Of a stretch of DNA of 8,037 bases, positions 1 through 7,785 are shown piece by piece. Origin of the DNA: Candidatus Bathyarchaeota archaeon (GTDB taxonomy: Archaea; Thermoproteota; Bathyarchaeia; Bathyarchaeales; SOJC01); contig DAOWHM010000094.1 of assembly GCA_030641425.1 (NCBI GenBank), forward strand, positions 1 through 8,037, written 5' to 3'. Each line of letters begins with the position of its first letter. Position 1 is the first letter of the stretch. The notes beneath the pieces are model-generated. The model saw only the letters and a program-made list of their open reading frames with translations, did not search any database and had not been told where the DNA came from. The position numbers and the translations under genes are program-made.

Positions 1-491
1 AACCTCCAGTTCTATTCATTCCTGGAAACTGCGATCCTCCAGAACTGATAGAAGAGAAAGTGGGAACTCTTGAGTGTATCCATGGTAGATGCAAACAGAT
101 TGACCACATAAACTTCTTCGGCGTTGGCGGGTCCGCGCCAAGCCCTTTTAACACTCCCTTCGAACTCACGGAATTGGAGATTGCCAAGCTTCTACGCCAA
201 GGGTTTAAAACTTGCGCTAAAGGTGAAAGAATTGTTTTGGTTTCGCATTCGCCTCCCAAGAACACAATCGCGGATGTGACATTTAGAGGAGAACATGTAG
301 GAAGCTTCAGCCTGAGAGCGTTTATAGAGGAAATCCGACCTATGTTAGTTTTATGTGGGCACATCCATGAGGCCTCTGGGGTTGACAAGATAAACGAAAG
401 CATTGTGGTCAATCCTGGACCTGCAAAACATGGACATTGTGCTTTCATTGATTGTAATAAAAAAATAAAAGTTACGCTGGGTCACCTTTGA
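1..491 (+). CDS. Calcineurin-like metallophosphoesterase, 5'-truncated by the window edge
   Basis: The reading frame is open from base 3 to the TGA at 489-491, giving 162 visible residues, so the gene starts outside the window. A GTG at base 60 is in frame but is not the start, because the codons before it encode a conserved family motif. The visible part holds four metallophosphoesterase signatures: GNCD (visible residues 8-11), a GVGGS turn near residue 40, HSPP (82-85) and GHIHE (119-123), followed by NPGP (137-140). In this family the Asn and His residues of these motifs bind a two-metal centre that hydrolyses phosphoesters. The first metal-binding motif (D-x-H) must lie upstream of the window. 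The substrate cannot be read from sequence; relatives include phosphodiesterases and broad-specificity phosphatases. No signal peptide can be judged because the N-terminus is missing. It ends 114 nt before the MazG-like gene on the same strand and has no obvious link to the glycogen genes. Confidence 0.9.
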   Translation, partial: PPVLFIPGNCDPPELIEEKVGTLECIHGRCKQIDHINFFGVGGSAPSPFNTPFELTELEIAKLLRQGFKTCAKGERIVLVSHSPPKNTIADVTFRGEHVGSFSLRAFIEEIRPMLVLCGHIHEASGVDKINESIVVNPGPAKHGHCAFIDCNKKIKVTLGHL

Positions 492-531
492 AGGCTTTCA
501 TCTATTGTATCGCAGAAAACTTTGAAGAGGG

Positions 532-537
532 TATAAG
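532..537 (+). promoter_or_regulatory. Possible archaeal TATA box of the MazG-like gene
   Basis: TATAAG is preceded by the purine-rich run AGAGGG, which could act as a BRE (TFB recognition element). A start of transcription about 25 nt downstream would fall near 560 and leave a leader of roughly 45 nt before the ATG at 606. This is only a pattern match. Confidence 0.3.
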
Positions 538-590
538 CCTTACACGTTTGATTTACGTGGATTCTTGGCAATCAGCTACGCAAAAGTAAG

Positions 591-596
591 GGAAGG
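591..596 (+). promoter_or_regulatory. Shine-Dalgarno-like site for the MazG-like gene
   Basis: GGAAGG lies 9 nt before the ATG at 606. A second purine motif, GAGGT at 600-604, is only 1 nt from the ATG and too close to work. The site supports choosing the ATG at 606; upstream, the frame is open back to a TGA at 549 without another convincing start. Confidence 0.45.
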
Positions 597-605
597 ACTG
601 AGGTT

Positions 606-914
606 ATGCATCTTGAAGAGATGAAAAGAGAAATCAGTAATCTTGTATTAGATAAGGGATTTTACAACAAGAAGGAAGATATTCCAAAGAAACTTTTGTT
701 TGCGTTTACGGAATTGGGAGAAGCAAGTGACGCTTGGAAAAAAGGGAAAACTGAAGATAAAATCGCTGAAGAACTTGTCGACGTAATCTTCTATGTTCTT
801 GATGCCAGCCGTTTGGCTTGTCCAAATGTCAATATGGACGAAATGTTCCTCAACAAACTGGAGGAGAATAAGAAGAGACCTTATCAATATGGTGAAGGCC
901 ACAGACGTACTTAG
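606..914 (+). CDS. MazG-like nucleotide pyrophosphohydrolase
   Basis: This 102-residue protein is a small all-alpha NTP pyrophosphohydrolase of the MazG-like superfamily. Such enzymes hydrolyse nucleoside triphosphates, often non-canonical ones, to the monophosphate and pyrophosphate, cleaning the nucleotide pool in the cytoplasm. The diagnostic metal-binding pattern is present: E36-x-x-E39 (TELGEA) on one helix and E56-x-x-D59 (EELVDV) on the next, with a further acidic residue at D66. The C-terminal stretch NKLEENKKRPYQYG near residues 83-96 is also typical of this family. At about 100 residues it is a single-domain form, roughly half to a third the length of the two-domain bacterial MazG, so the symbol mazG is not used. 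The start is the ATG after GGAAGG. It stands alone, convergent with the glycogen operon, and its nucleotide preference cannot be predicted. Confidence 0.88.
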   Translation: MHLEEMKREISNLVLDKGFYNKKEDIPKKLLFAFTELGEASDAWKKGKTEDKIAEELVDVIFYVLDASRLACPNVNMDEMFLNKLEENKKRPYQYGEGHRRT

Positions 915-981
915 ACGAACTCATACCCTATTCGGCAGTCTTAAGTATGCTTTAAAGTTCTTAGTGCAAGAGAAAGTTGTG

Positions 982-991
982 TTTGTTTTTT
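982..991 (+). terminator. T-rich putative terminator of the MazG-like gene
   Basis: TTTGTTTTTT lies about 70 nt after the MazG-like stop codon. Archaeal RNA polymerase commonly terminates at such U-rich tracts without a stable hairpin, and I see no strong stem before it. The tract ends over the last codon of the convergent winged-helix gene. No comparable T-tract is visible for the opposite strand just beyond position 990. Confidence 0.4.
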
Positions 992-1262
992 AGCTATAGA
1001 GGGTTAATACCTTTCGTATGCCCATGACAGAGACGCAGTACTTCTCACTCTTGTTGCTAGTGATTAATTGCACGTATCCAAGCTCTTGCAGTTTCCGTAA
1101 ATAGTCTTTGATGGTTGGCTCCTCCTTGTCTGTCCACTTGGCGATTTCCAATATCGTTAATGATCTCTCGGGATTTGTAGCACCTACATTATGTAGCATA
1201 CACAGGAAACGGAATTCTTCAGGTATTTCAACACTTGGCGAAACTGGAGGACCCCTGCTCAT
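990..1262 (-). CDS. Small winged-helix DNA-binding protein, candidate operon regulator
   Basis: This 90-residue protein has the pattern of a single winged helix-turn-helix domain. A first helix covers roughly residues 13-25 (EEFRFLCMLHNVG). A second sits near 35-44 (LTILEIAKWT) and a likely recognition helix near 47-62, ending in the common LQELGYV turn. Residues 65-78 look like the beta-hairpin wing, followed by a short C-terminal helix. No effector-binding domain or metal-binding cysteine cluster is present. It is the last gene of the operon: its ATG is 3 nt after the glycogen synthase stop, and a GGGAG sequence (1274-1278, 11 nt upstream) lies inside the synthase's last codons, so the two are almost certainly co-transcribed. 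Regulation of the glycogen operon is inferred from position only. It could instead act elsewhere, and I cannot name its family. Confidence 0.75.
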   Translation of the reverse strand: MSRGPPVSPSVEIPEEFRFLCMLHNVGATNPERSLTILEIAKWTDKEEPTIKDYLRKLQELGYVQLITSNKSEKYCVSVMGIRKVLTLYS

Positions 1263-1265
1263 GGT

Positions 1266-2432
1266 CTAATCTTCTCCCACAACACTCTTATAAACCTCAG
1301 CTGTTTGCTGGGCAATTGCTTCCCAACTGAACCTTTTCCTTACAGTTTCATGCCCATTCTTTACAAGCCAATCTCTATAGCCTGGATCCGTAAGCACGCG
1401 CTCTACTCCCCATGCAATCGAATAGGGATTGCGGGAATACACAAACACTCCTGTTCTATCATGCTCTATGACTTCCGCCAAACCTCCTACTTGACTTGCC
1501 ACAATAGGAACTCCTGCAGCCATACCTTCCAAGGCAACTATTCCAAAGGGCTCATAGACTGAAGGCACGACTAGTACATCAGCACTCTTCGTCAGAGCAG
1601 CCAAATCCTCGTCAGAGATGAAACCTGTAAAGTTGATCCTCCAACGTTGACCTGATGTATCAGCCAACCACTCCAAGTGACTCCGCATCCATCCTTCACC
1701 AACGATGACAAACTTCGCCTGCGGGACTAAACCACCAATTCGGGGTATAGCTCTAATTAGATATTCGACTCCTTTTTGGGGAACCAAGCGTCCAACAAAA
1801 AGCACCATCTTCTCGTGATCTCCAACCCCGAATCGTCTCCGAACATTCCAACGATCAACTTCAATCTCGTATTTCTTCGGACTGATTCCATTCGGGATGA
1901 CATCTACCTTCTCGCTTGGAACGTGAAAGTGGCCACAGATTTCTCCTTTCATGGAGTTGCTTGTCACAATTACTCTGTTTGCTTCGTAGCAAGCCCACCA
2001 TTCTAATCCATCAATCATGTGAGTGTCAGGACTGTGCAAACTGGAACGCCCATGTTCAGTGCTATGCATTGTGCAGACCATTGGCTTGTTGAGTAAGTGT
2101 TTGAACCCAATTCCAGCTGGTGCCACAAGCCAATCATGAATGTGAATGATGTCGAAGTTGAAATCTCTGTTTGCCACAGCAAGAGTTTTCTCTAAGAAGT
2201 GATTGAAGAGGAAAGTCCATGTTAAGAAGTTTGGGTGTCCCACCTCTGTCTTTGAACGGTAAATTTTGAAACCTTCAATCTCTTCATAATCTGGCGTTCC
2301 TGGAAAATCTAATGTGACAACTCCAACTTCGTCTCCAGTCTTGGTTAAAGCCTTTGCTAAACCAAAGACGTGGCGAGCGATTCCTCCAACGATTCTGGGT
2401 GGAAACTCCCATGATAAGAGACAGATCTTCAT
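1266..2432 (-). CDS. glgA: Glycogen synthase (GT-B glycosyltransferase, archaeal type)
   Basis: The predicted 388-residue protein should add glucose from ADP- or UDP-glucose to the non-reducing end of alpha-1,4-glucan in the cytoplasm. It begins MKICLLSWEFPP, the usual opening of archaeal glycogen synthases. Family signatures follow: the glycine-rich GGIARHV loop (residues 16-22), HIHDW (97-101), MHSTEHGR (122-129), VIPNGI (178-183), FVGRLVPQKG (212-221) with the Arg and Lys expected to contact the donor phosphates, and the E-x7-E motif EPFGIVALE (294-302). Two Rossmann domains fit the GT-B fold and the length is normal. A TTG at 2468 would add 12 residues and overlap the GH57 gene; the ATG at 2432 is preferred because it matches the family start and leaves a 16-nt gap. 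Donor specificity is not visible, and a related GT4 sugar transferase is the main alternative. The GH57 and debranching neighbours favour glycogen synthesis. Confidence 0.88.
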   Translation of the reverse strand: MKICLLSWEFPPRIVGGIARHVFGLAKALTKTGDEVGVVTLDFPGTPDYEEIEGFKIYRSKTEVGHPNFLTWTFLFNHFLEKTLAVANRDFNFDIIHIHDWLVAPAGIGFKHLLNKPMVCTMHSTEHGRSSLHSPDTHMIDGLEWWACYEANRVIVTSNSMKGEICGHFHVPSEKVDVIPNGISPKKYEIEVDRWNVRRRFGVGDHEKMVLFVGRLVPQKGVEYLIRAIPRIGGLVPQAKFVIVGEGWMRSHLEWLADTSGQRWRINFTGFISDEDLAALTKSADVLVVPSVYEPFGIVALEGMAAGVPIVASQVGGLAEVIEHDRTGVFVYSRNPYSIAWGVERVLTDPGYRDWLVKNGHETVRKRFSWEAIAQQTAEVYKSVVGED

Positions 2433-2448
2433 ATATTCACACTTTGTC

Positions 2449-4011
2449 CTAGTTGGTGATGGCTCCAAGTTTCTCTAATCTGGCTTCGACAATATGGATG
2501 AGGTTCTTGCGCAGGGTCTCACCTACAAGTCCCTGCTTGTTCAGGAGTGCGATAGATTTGGCTAGTTCATCATCACCTAACACTTGGCTAAGCCATCTTT
2601 CAAAGTCACCTCTTTCCATATGGTATTCGATGGATCGAATTGGCACATTTTTGATAGCATCTACAAACTCAAAAATGTCGTTAGTCTTGAAGCTGGTTGG
2701 TCGCGTGAATTCTTGAGAGAATGTGAACCCTTTGCCTGTAGGCAATCGACGGAGAATCCATTTAGCCGCCAGATGTGGCTTTTGAAGCTCTTGTAGAATC
2801 CGTGCTTCGAAATCAGAGATTATGTTTGAAAATGATACAAATGCATCTATTGGATTTCCTGAAGGGTTGAAGTAAGAATGAACGTCTCCGGGTCCTCCGC
2901 CTTTCACGCTCATGTAGTATAGATGATCACTCATCTGAAAATACCTCCAGAGTCTCAGCCAATCTTTGTCTCCCAAACCCTTGACTAGAGGTTCTAGACC
3001 TTTCAGTAATTCGTAGGATGTTATCTGCATCGGGTTGCTTATCCAAGCGCTTGTGTCTCTTTCAAGATCAGCCCATGAGGCAGTAGCATATTCGTGTACA
3101 TCAATCTCTCCAACTGGGTGATGTAGTCTTATGACTTCGGAAGGAGTTCGCCATTGCAGATGGTTCCATTTGAGTACTTCTCTTGGCAACCATCTAAGGA
3201 AATCGTGGATCCCGCTTTCAGACCAATGATGCTCTCCCAAAGTCTCATAGTCCATAAACAAAATGATTGATTGCCCTTTTGTACCTGCCAGCCAACTTGC
3301 ATATTTAGATGCTGTTAAGGGCCACCCATTCCACTTCCTTGCGGAGAACCGAAAACCGATGTCGTCAGATAAACGGTAGTTGCGGAGCAAGACGGGTATA
3401 GAAGAACTCTTAGCTTTATAGACGTAATCAGGACTTCTCCATCTGAGAATCCAATCAACACCTTCTGTGACTATCGCCTTGAACCCCATACTTGCGACTG
3501 TTTCCGCTATTGCATTGTTGTATAAGCATTCGGTGTTCTCAAAGATTCTTGGCTCATAATCAAACACGTTCTTTATCAATTCTCTATGCATCTTTACTTG
3601 TTCAACAAATTCGGTACGATTGATGTCGTATAGACTGGCAAGTGAATGGTAATACGTTTCCCCTAGAAATTCCACGCAACCAGTCTGCTTCAACTGTTTG
3701 AAGGATTCGAGAAGGCTGGGACGCCAACGAATGCACTGTTCAATGAAAACTCCAGAGATCCCATATGCTACTTTGAACTGCTTCTTTTCTTCTTTAAACC
3801 TCTCAATCTCTTCTAAGATTATGTTGTTGGCGGGGAAATAGCATTTCCTCGCTACACGATCGAAGATTTGCCTGTTAAGGGTATTGTCGAAATACAGCTC
3901 AAAGAGGTCTCTTTTGGAAGTTGAAAGACGAGAAGTTAGCAAATCGACGTGGAAATTGCGATTCAAGCGTAGTGGTTGATGAACTTCAAACATAAGGCAA
4001 ATATCAGTCAA
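2449..4011 (-). CDS. GH57 alpha-amylase / 4-alpha-glucanotransferase with extra C-terminal domain
   Basis: This 520-residue enzyme belongs to glycoside hydrolase family 57, which cleaves or transfers alpha-1,4-glucan chains. The family regions are all visible: HQP (residues 11-13), GISGV (84-88), EFLGET (114-119), ENTE with E161 as likely nucleophile, FMDYETLGEHHW (252-263) with D254 as likely acid/base, and SDHLYYM (361-367). The catalytic part ends near residue 425. Residues about 430-520 form a separate tail containing IEYHMERGDFERWL and GDDELA, resembling the DUF5752-type appendage as I remember it, of unknown function. The start is a TTG: the next in-frame start (ATG, 3993) would remove the first beta-strand before HQP, and a stop lies two codons upstream. 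It sits 33 nt after the debranching gene. Amylase and glucanotransferase activity cannot be separated by eye; a branching enzyme is less likely given the HQPLRL opening. No signal peptide, so cytoplasmic. Confidence 0.9.
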   Translation of the reverse strand: MTDICLMFEVHQPLRLNRNFHVDLLTSRLSTSKRDLFELYFDNTLNRQIFDRVARKCYFPANNIILEEIERFKEEKKQFKVAYGISGVFIEQCIRWRPSLLESFKQLKQTGCVEFLGETYYHSLASLYDINRTEFVEQVKMHRELIKNVFDYEPRIFENTECLYNNAIAETVASMGFKAIVTEGVDWILRWRSPDYVYKAKSSSIPVLLRNYRLSDDIGFRFSARKWNGWPLTASKYASWLAGTKGQSIILFMDYETLGEHHWSESGIHDFLRWLPREVLKWNHLQWRTPSEVIRLHHPVGEIDVHEYATASWADLERDTSAWISNPMQITSYELLKGLEPLVKGLGDKDWLRLWRYFQMSDHLYYMSVKGGGPGDVHSYFNPSGNPIDAFVSFSNIISDFEARILQELQKPHLAAKWILRRLPTGKGFTFSQEFTRPTSFKTNDIFEFVDAIKNVPIRSIEYHMERGDFERWLSQVLGDDELAKSIALLNKQGLVGETLRKNLIHIVEARLEKLGAITN

Positions 4012-4023
4012 AGCTTAATCACG

Positions 4024-4028
4024 ACCTC
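4024..4028 (-). promoter_or_regulatory. Shine-Dalgarno-like site supporting the TTG start of the GH57 gene
   Basis: GAGGT on the - strand lies 12 nt before the TTG at 4011, a slightly long spacing. It is 30 nt from the alternative ATG at 3993, so it favours the TTG start. Confidence 0.45.
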
Positions 4029-4044
4029 AAAGATACTAGCTGCT

Positions 4045-6174
4045 TTAGATAGTACTATCTTTCCCTTCTTTATCATCAATATTAGAAAATCGCCTCAGGA
4101 TCTGTTTCTCAAATCGTGGTCGGTCAAATAAAATGTCTTCAATATAAGCCCTCAATGGTTCTGCCACACTCCACGCCTGGCTGACACAACCTCTAGGAAG
4201 ATGAGGAGGGTCTCCATCGAAAATTTCATTAACTGTTCCAAGTCCAGATTGAAGCATCTGCTCAGTGAAAAAGGGTTGAATGAAATTCTTAAAAGCGAAT
4301 TCTCTCGAGTTAGAATTGAAATTCCGAACTTTTAGAAATGCTGTAATAAAGGGTCCGATTAGCCAAGACCACACAGTGCCATTGTGATAGGCGTAGTTTC
4401 GGGCATTCCAGTCTCCCGAGTATCTTCTTTGATAGTTAGGATCGTCAGGTGACACCGTTCTCAACCCGTATGTAACCCAAAGTTTCTCGTATACAACAGC
4501 AACTACTGCCAATTGTTTTTCCAGGTCAAGAATAGGGAAGTCTAAAGCGACAGCGAAGATCTGGTTTGGCCTTATTGAAGCGTCTTTTCTTTCCCGACTA
4601 ACAACATCGAAAAGACAGTTCTTCTCTGAATTCCAGAATTTTTCTACAAAGCTTTTCTTGGCCATTTCAGCTCTTCTCTGATATTCTCTCGCAGCGCGAT
4701 TATTTCCGAAATGCTCCGCAAGAAGCTCCATCGTCTTTAAAGCATTAAACCATAACGCCTGTATTTCAGCCGCCTTACCTTCCCGCGGAGTAACTGGGTT
4801 CCCATCTATTGTAGCGTCCATCCATGTCAGCTGCGATCCATGCATAATCAGACCGTCATTATCAAGTCGTATATCATTTATTGTTCCTTGTATGTGATGC
4901 TTGATTACAGACTGCATTGTTGTCCATAGTTTTTCTCTGACGAAGTTGAAGTTACCCGTGTATTTTAGGTATTGAAGAATGGCGTTGAAGAACCAGAGTG
5001 TTGCATCAACAGTATTGTAGACTGGTCTGCTTCCATCTTGGTCGGGAAATCTGTTTGGAATGACACCATTGAGACAGTAGTGATTGAAAGTCTGCAATAT
5101 CTCCTTTGCATCGTCAGGTCGGCCAGTAACGAGTGTCAATCCGGGTAAGGAGATTAAAGAGTCCCGTCCCCAGTCTTCAAACCAATGGTAACCAGCAATC
5201 ACCGTCTTCGTTCCTGTGGAAACTCGCTTAACAATAAACGAGTCTGCAGCTATGAGTAACCACATAAGCCAGTCTTCACGAATTAAGTTCGGATGGATCT
5301 TAACAAATCTCTTTGAAAGTTCTCTAATCCTTCTCGTTTCTCTTTGGAAGTAGCTGTCAAAGTCTCCGAAAGCACTATGTATTGATGAATGAGCAGTTAG
5401 AGTGGACTCCATTTCTTCTCCGCCGGATGCAACAACTTGAAATCTTGTCTCTTGACTAGGATTGAGGTCGATCTCAAATTTTCCTGGTGAGTAACAGTCA
5501 TCAAGGCTGCTTGTTCCAAGGGAACTATCGACTCGGAAGAAAAAGCCTTCGATCCATTTCTCTTCTAGTTTGAACTGCCCCGAAGTTGATGATAAAATCA
5601 GTACTGATTTTGGATTAGCAGTTTGGATTGTCACTCTTTTGGCAGATGCTTCACAGATGAATCTTTGTCCATTGCTGCGTGCATTTACTGAGTGAAAGTG
5701 TCTAGAGTTGGCCATGGGAGTTATTCGTAGTGTCGCTTTTTCTTTGAATGACGGATATACTTTATAGGAGATTACTACAGCGTTCTTCTGATAGGGCATC
5801 AGAATTGTTTTCTGTATCTTAGCCTTTTGTGTGCTGTAGGTGAATGTGGGAAATGGAAATCGAGAGAAGCTCTCAAGATTTTTATGACCATCTGGCTCTA
5901 AATCTCCTCTGAATTCGTTAACTCCAAAGCTGTATGTCTCCCCGTCGGCGAGGAGTTCTTCATCTAATTTTGAGAGAACAACTCTTCGGTCGACTGGAGG
6001 GTTAAAAGCAGCAATCAAAACTCCATGATACTTGCGAGTGTTAGTTCCAAGAATAGTTGAAGAGGCATAACCACCTAGACCATTCGTTACAATCCACTCA
6101 AGCCTCAGCGCCTCAGCCATATCATGGATGACATCGCGACCGATGGCGATTTGACTTGAGTTTCTGTTTATCAC
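4045..6174 (-). CDS. Glycogen debranching enzyme (amylo-alpha-1,6-glucosidase type, short archaeal/bacterial form)
   Basis: This 709-residue protein should hydrolyse alpha-1,6 branch points of glycogen. The N-terminal beta-rich domain (about 20-250) opens with the family signature LEWIVTNGLGGYASST (25-40) and the block around NTRKYHG (45-51). The C-terminal half is an (alpha/alpha)6 barrel (about 290-690) with WFEDWGRDS (331-339), YNTVDATLWFF (386-396), LTWMDA (449-454), NGTVWSWLIGPF (598-609), NEIFDGD (649-655) and SQAWSVAE (665-672). By analogy with studied debranching enzymes, acidic residues of WMDA and NEIFDG are the likely catalytic pair. It lacks the GH13 glucanotransferase half of the large eukaryotic enzyme, so another protein must shorten the branches. 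The start is GTG, with TGAGGG 7 nt upstream; a Met at residue 19 would cut off conserved residues. It lies 10 nt after the DUF89 gene. There is no signal peptide. Confidence 0.93.
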   Translation of the reverse strand: MINRNSSQIAIGRDVIHDMAEALRLEWIVTNGLGGYASSTILGTNTRKYHGVLIAAFNPPVDRRVVLSKLDEELLADGETYSFGVNEFRGDLEPDGHKNLESFSRFPFPTFTYSTQKAKIQKTILMPYQKNAVVISYKVYPSFKEKATLRITPMANSRHFHSVNARSNGQRFICEASAKRVTIQTANPKSVLILSSTSGQFKLEEKWIEGFFFRVDSSLGTSSLDDCYSPGKFEIDLNPSQETRFQVVASGGEEMESTLTAHSSIHSAFGDFDSYFQRETRRIRELSKRFVKIHPNLIREDWLMWLLIAADSFIVKRVSTGTKTVIAGYHWFEDWGRDSLISLPGLTLVTGRPDDAKEILQTFNHYCLNGVIPNRFPDQDGSRPVYNTVDATLWFFNAILQYLKYTGNFNFVREKLWTTMQSVIKHHIQGTINDIRLDNDGLIMHGSQLTWMDATIDGNPVTPREGKAAEIQALWFNALKTMELLAEHFGNNRAAREYQRRAEMAKKSFVEKFWNSEKNCLFDVVSRERKDASIRPNQIFAVALDFPILDLEKQLAVVAVVYEKLWVTYGLRTVSPDDPNYQRRYSGDWNARNYAYHNGTVWSWLIGPFITAFLKVRNFNSNSREFAFKNFIQPFFTEQMLQSGLGTVNEIFDGDPPHLPRGCVSQAWSVAEPLRAYIEDILFDRPRFEKQILRRFSNIDDKEGKDSTI

Positions 6175-6181
6175 AGTTACG

Positions 6182-6187
6182 CCCTCA
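6182..6187 (-). promoter_or_regulatory. Shine-Dalgarno site overlapping a stop codon, supporting the GTG start of the debranching enzyme
   Basis: TGAGGG on the - strand is 7 nt before the GTG at 6174. Its first three bases are the stop codon of the DUF89 gene, an arrangement that would allow translational coupling between the two genes. Confidence 0.65.
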
Positions 6188-7072
6188 ACGTTTCATCAAT
6201 TTGGCCACGTTCTTGTTCCGTGCAACACCAAGATGCCTAGCAACAGGATTACATTTTGTTCTAAGCAGCAACGCATGAGGTTGCGCTAATGTTACTTCTG
6301 TGAGAGTTTCAGCGTATCCCATACCCTTGGCGATAACAAAGTCAGCTTGATCATAAGCTTCTAGAAATTCTGTCGAGCGTTCTTCGGGTATCGGCAACCC
6401 AACAGCATCAGTCCCTGTAGTTATCACTTTGTCTACTAGGTCAAACATGCTTACGGCTTTAGCGTCTTCTAAAGTAGCATCGTTCAAGATAGGGCCACCC
6501 TTCACAACCACGGTGACATCAAGGCCTAATTGCTTCAATTCACCAATCAAAAGTTTATCTAGGGCGATTTCACCAGCGTTGTCAATTAGATAGAGAATTG
6601 TACTTGCTTTCTTAACCTCTTCGTATATCTCTGAAATCTCGTCTACCGCTAAATCTTCCTCCGCGTTTACGATTAATTGTTTCAATTGGTCGAAGTTGAC
6701 CTCATGTTCTGGAATGTCAAATTCAATAATGTTTCCAACGATTGCTGCCAATGCTGCCTTTCTAAATCGTTTCTCTGGAGTGGTCTCTATTAGCATCATC
6801 TTCTTTAATATGGGAAGTAACGACATGGCTATTTGGTTGCTGATGTGCTTCTTCTCTCGATAGACATCAGGGTTTCCTGAAATTCGTTTAATTATGCGGT
6901 CTCGTGTTGTTCCTAGAATTGCTGCAACTGCGTTAGGTGAGAACTCCTTCGCTAGGTAATCAAGAAGTAGTGACGCTGCCTTGAACTGAAGTTTTGGGTT
7001 CTTTGTGGCTTCTGCAATCTCCAGGTAGCCACGGTGGATTATGCAGGAGAGACATTCGATTTCCACCTTCAA
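6185..7072 (-). CDS. DUF89 family protein (damage-control phosphatase type)
   Basis: This 295-residue protein belongs to the DUF89/ARMT1 family (COG1578-like archaeal branch), metal-dependent phosphatases thought to remove damaged or surplus sugar phosphates and cofactor derivatives. The N-terminal helical part begins with a Cys pair, C7-x-x-C10, followed by HRG, as in the archaeal subfamily. The catalytic signature YLIDNAGEIALDKLL (161-175) supplies the metal-binding Asp and Asn at D164 and N165. VVKGGPILNDAT (189-200), IAKGMGYAETL (247-257) and RTKCNPVARHLGV (271-283) complete the conserved blocks. Length is normal. The start is TTG; a stop lies three codons upstream, and TGAGG lies 10 nt before it, overlapping the TPI stop. 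A GTG two codons later is a weaker alternative. Sitting between tpiA and the debranching gene, it may act on a sugar phosphate, but this is inference from context. Confidence 0.88.
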   Translation of the reverse strand: MKVEIECLSCIIHRGYLEIAEATKNPKLQFKAASLLLDYLAKEFSPNAVAAILGTTRDRIIKRISGNPDVYREKKHISNQIAMSLLPILKKMMLIETTPEKRFRKAALAAIVGNIIEFDIPEHEVNFDQLKQLIVNAEEDLAVDEISEIYEEVKKASTILYLIDNAGEIALDKLLIGELKQLGLDVTVVVKGGPILNDATLEDAKAVSMFDLVDKVITTGTDAVGLPIPEERSTEFLEAYDQADFVIAKGMGYAETLTEVTLAQPHALLLRTKCNPVARHLGVARNKNVAKLMKR

Positions 7073-7084
7073 GCAGAATCATCC

Positions 7085-7771
<687 letters not shown>

Positions 7772-7785
7772 TTATCTCTCACTGG

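Larger units (their letters stand above)
492..605. other. Short intergenic region between phosphoesterase and MazG-like gene
   Basis: This 114-nt gap contains no coding frame with a credible start. It holds a TATA-like element (532-537) and a purine-rich ribosome-binding sequence (591-596) belonging to the downstream gene. I see no hairpin, repeat or clear T-tract terminator for the upstream phosphoesterase. Confidence 0.5.

Noticed and set aside
91..129. Treating the GTG at base 60 as the phosphoesterase start
   Set aside because: The frame is open to the left edge and the GNCD metal-binding motif lies before that GTG, so the gene is truncated, not short.
648..902. 84-residue open frame on the - strand opposite the MazG-like gene
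   Set aside because: It is antisense to a gene with intact catalytic motifs, its product is hydrophobic without a family signature, and it has no upstream context as a gene.
793..993. 66-residue + frame overlapping the MazG-like gene's 3' half
   Set aside because: It is an out-of-frame reading of the MazG-like sequence running into the intergenic T-tract; no motif is recognisable.
1305..2006. Two + strand open frames (1305-1562 and 1776-2006)
   Set aside because: Both lie fully antisense to the glycogen synthase coding region, whose motifs are continuous on the other strand.
2433..2468. Longer synthase starting at a TTG at 2468
   Set aside because: The extra 12 residues do not fit the family N-terminus and would overlap the GH57 gene by 20 nt; the ATG at 2432 begins exactly at the conserved beta-strand.
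2453..2796. Two overlapping + strand open frames (2453-2716 and 2584-2796)
   Set aside because: They are antisense shadows of the GH57 C-terminal domain and do not resemble any protein.
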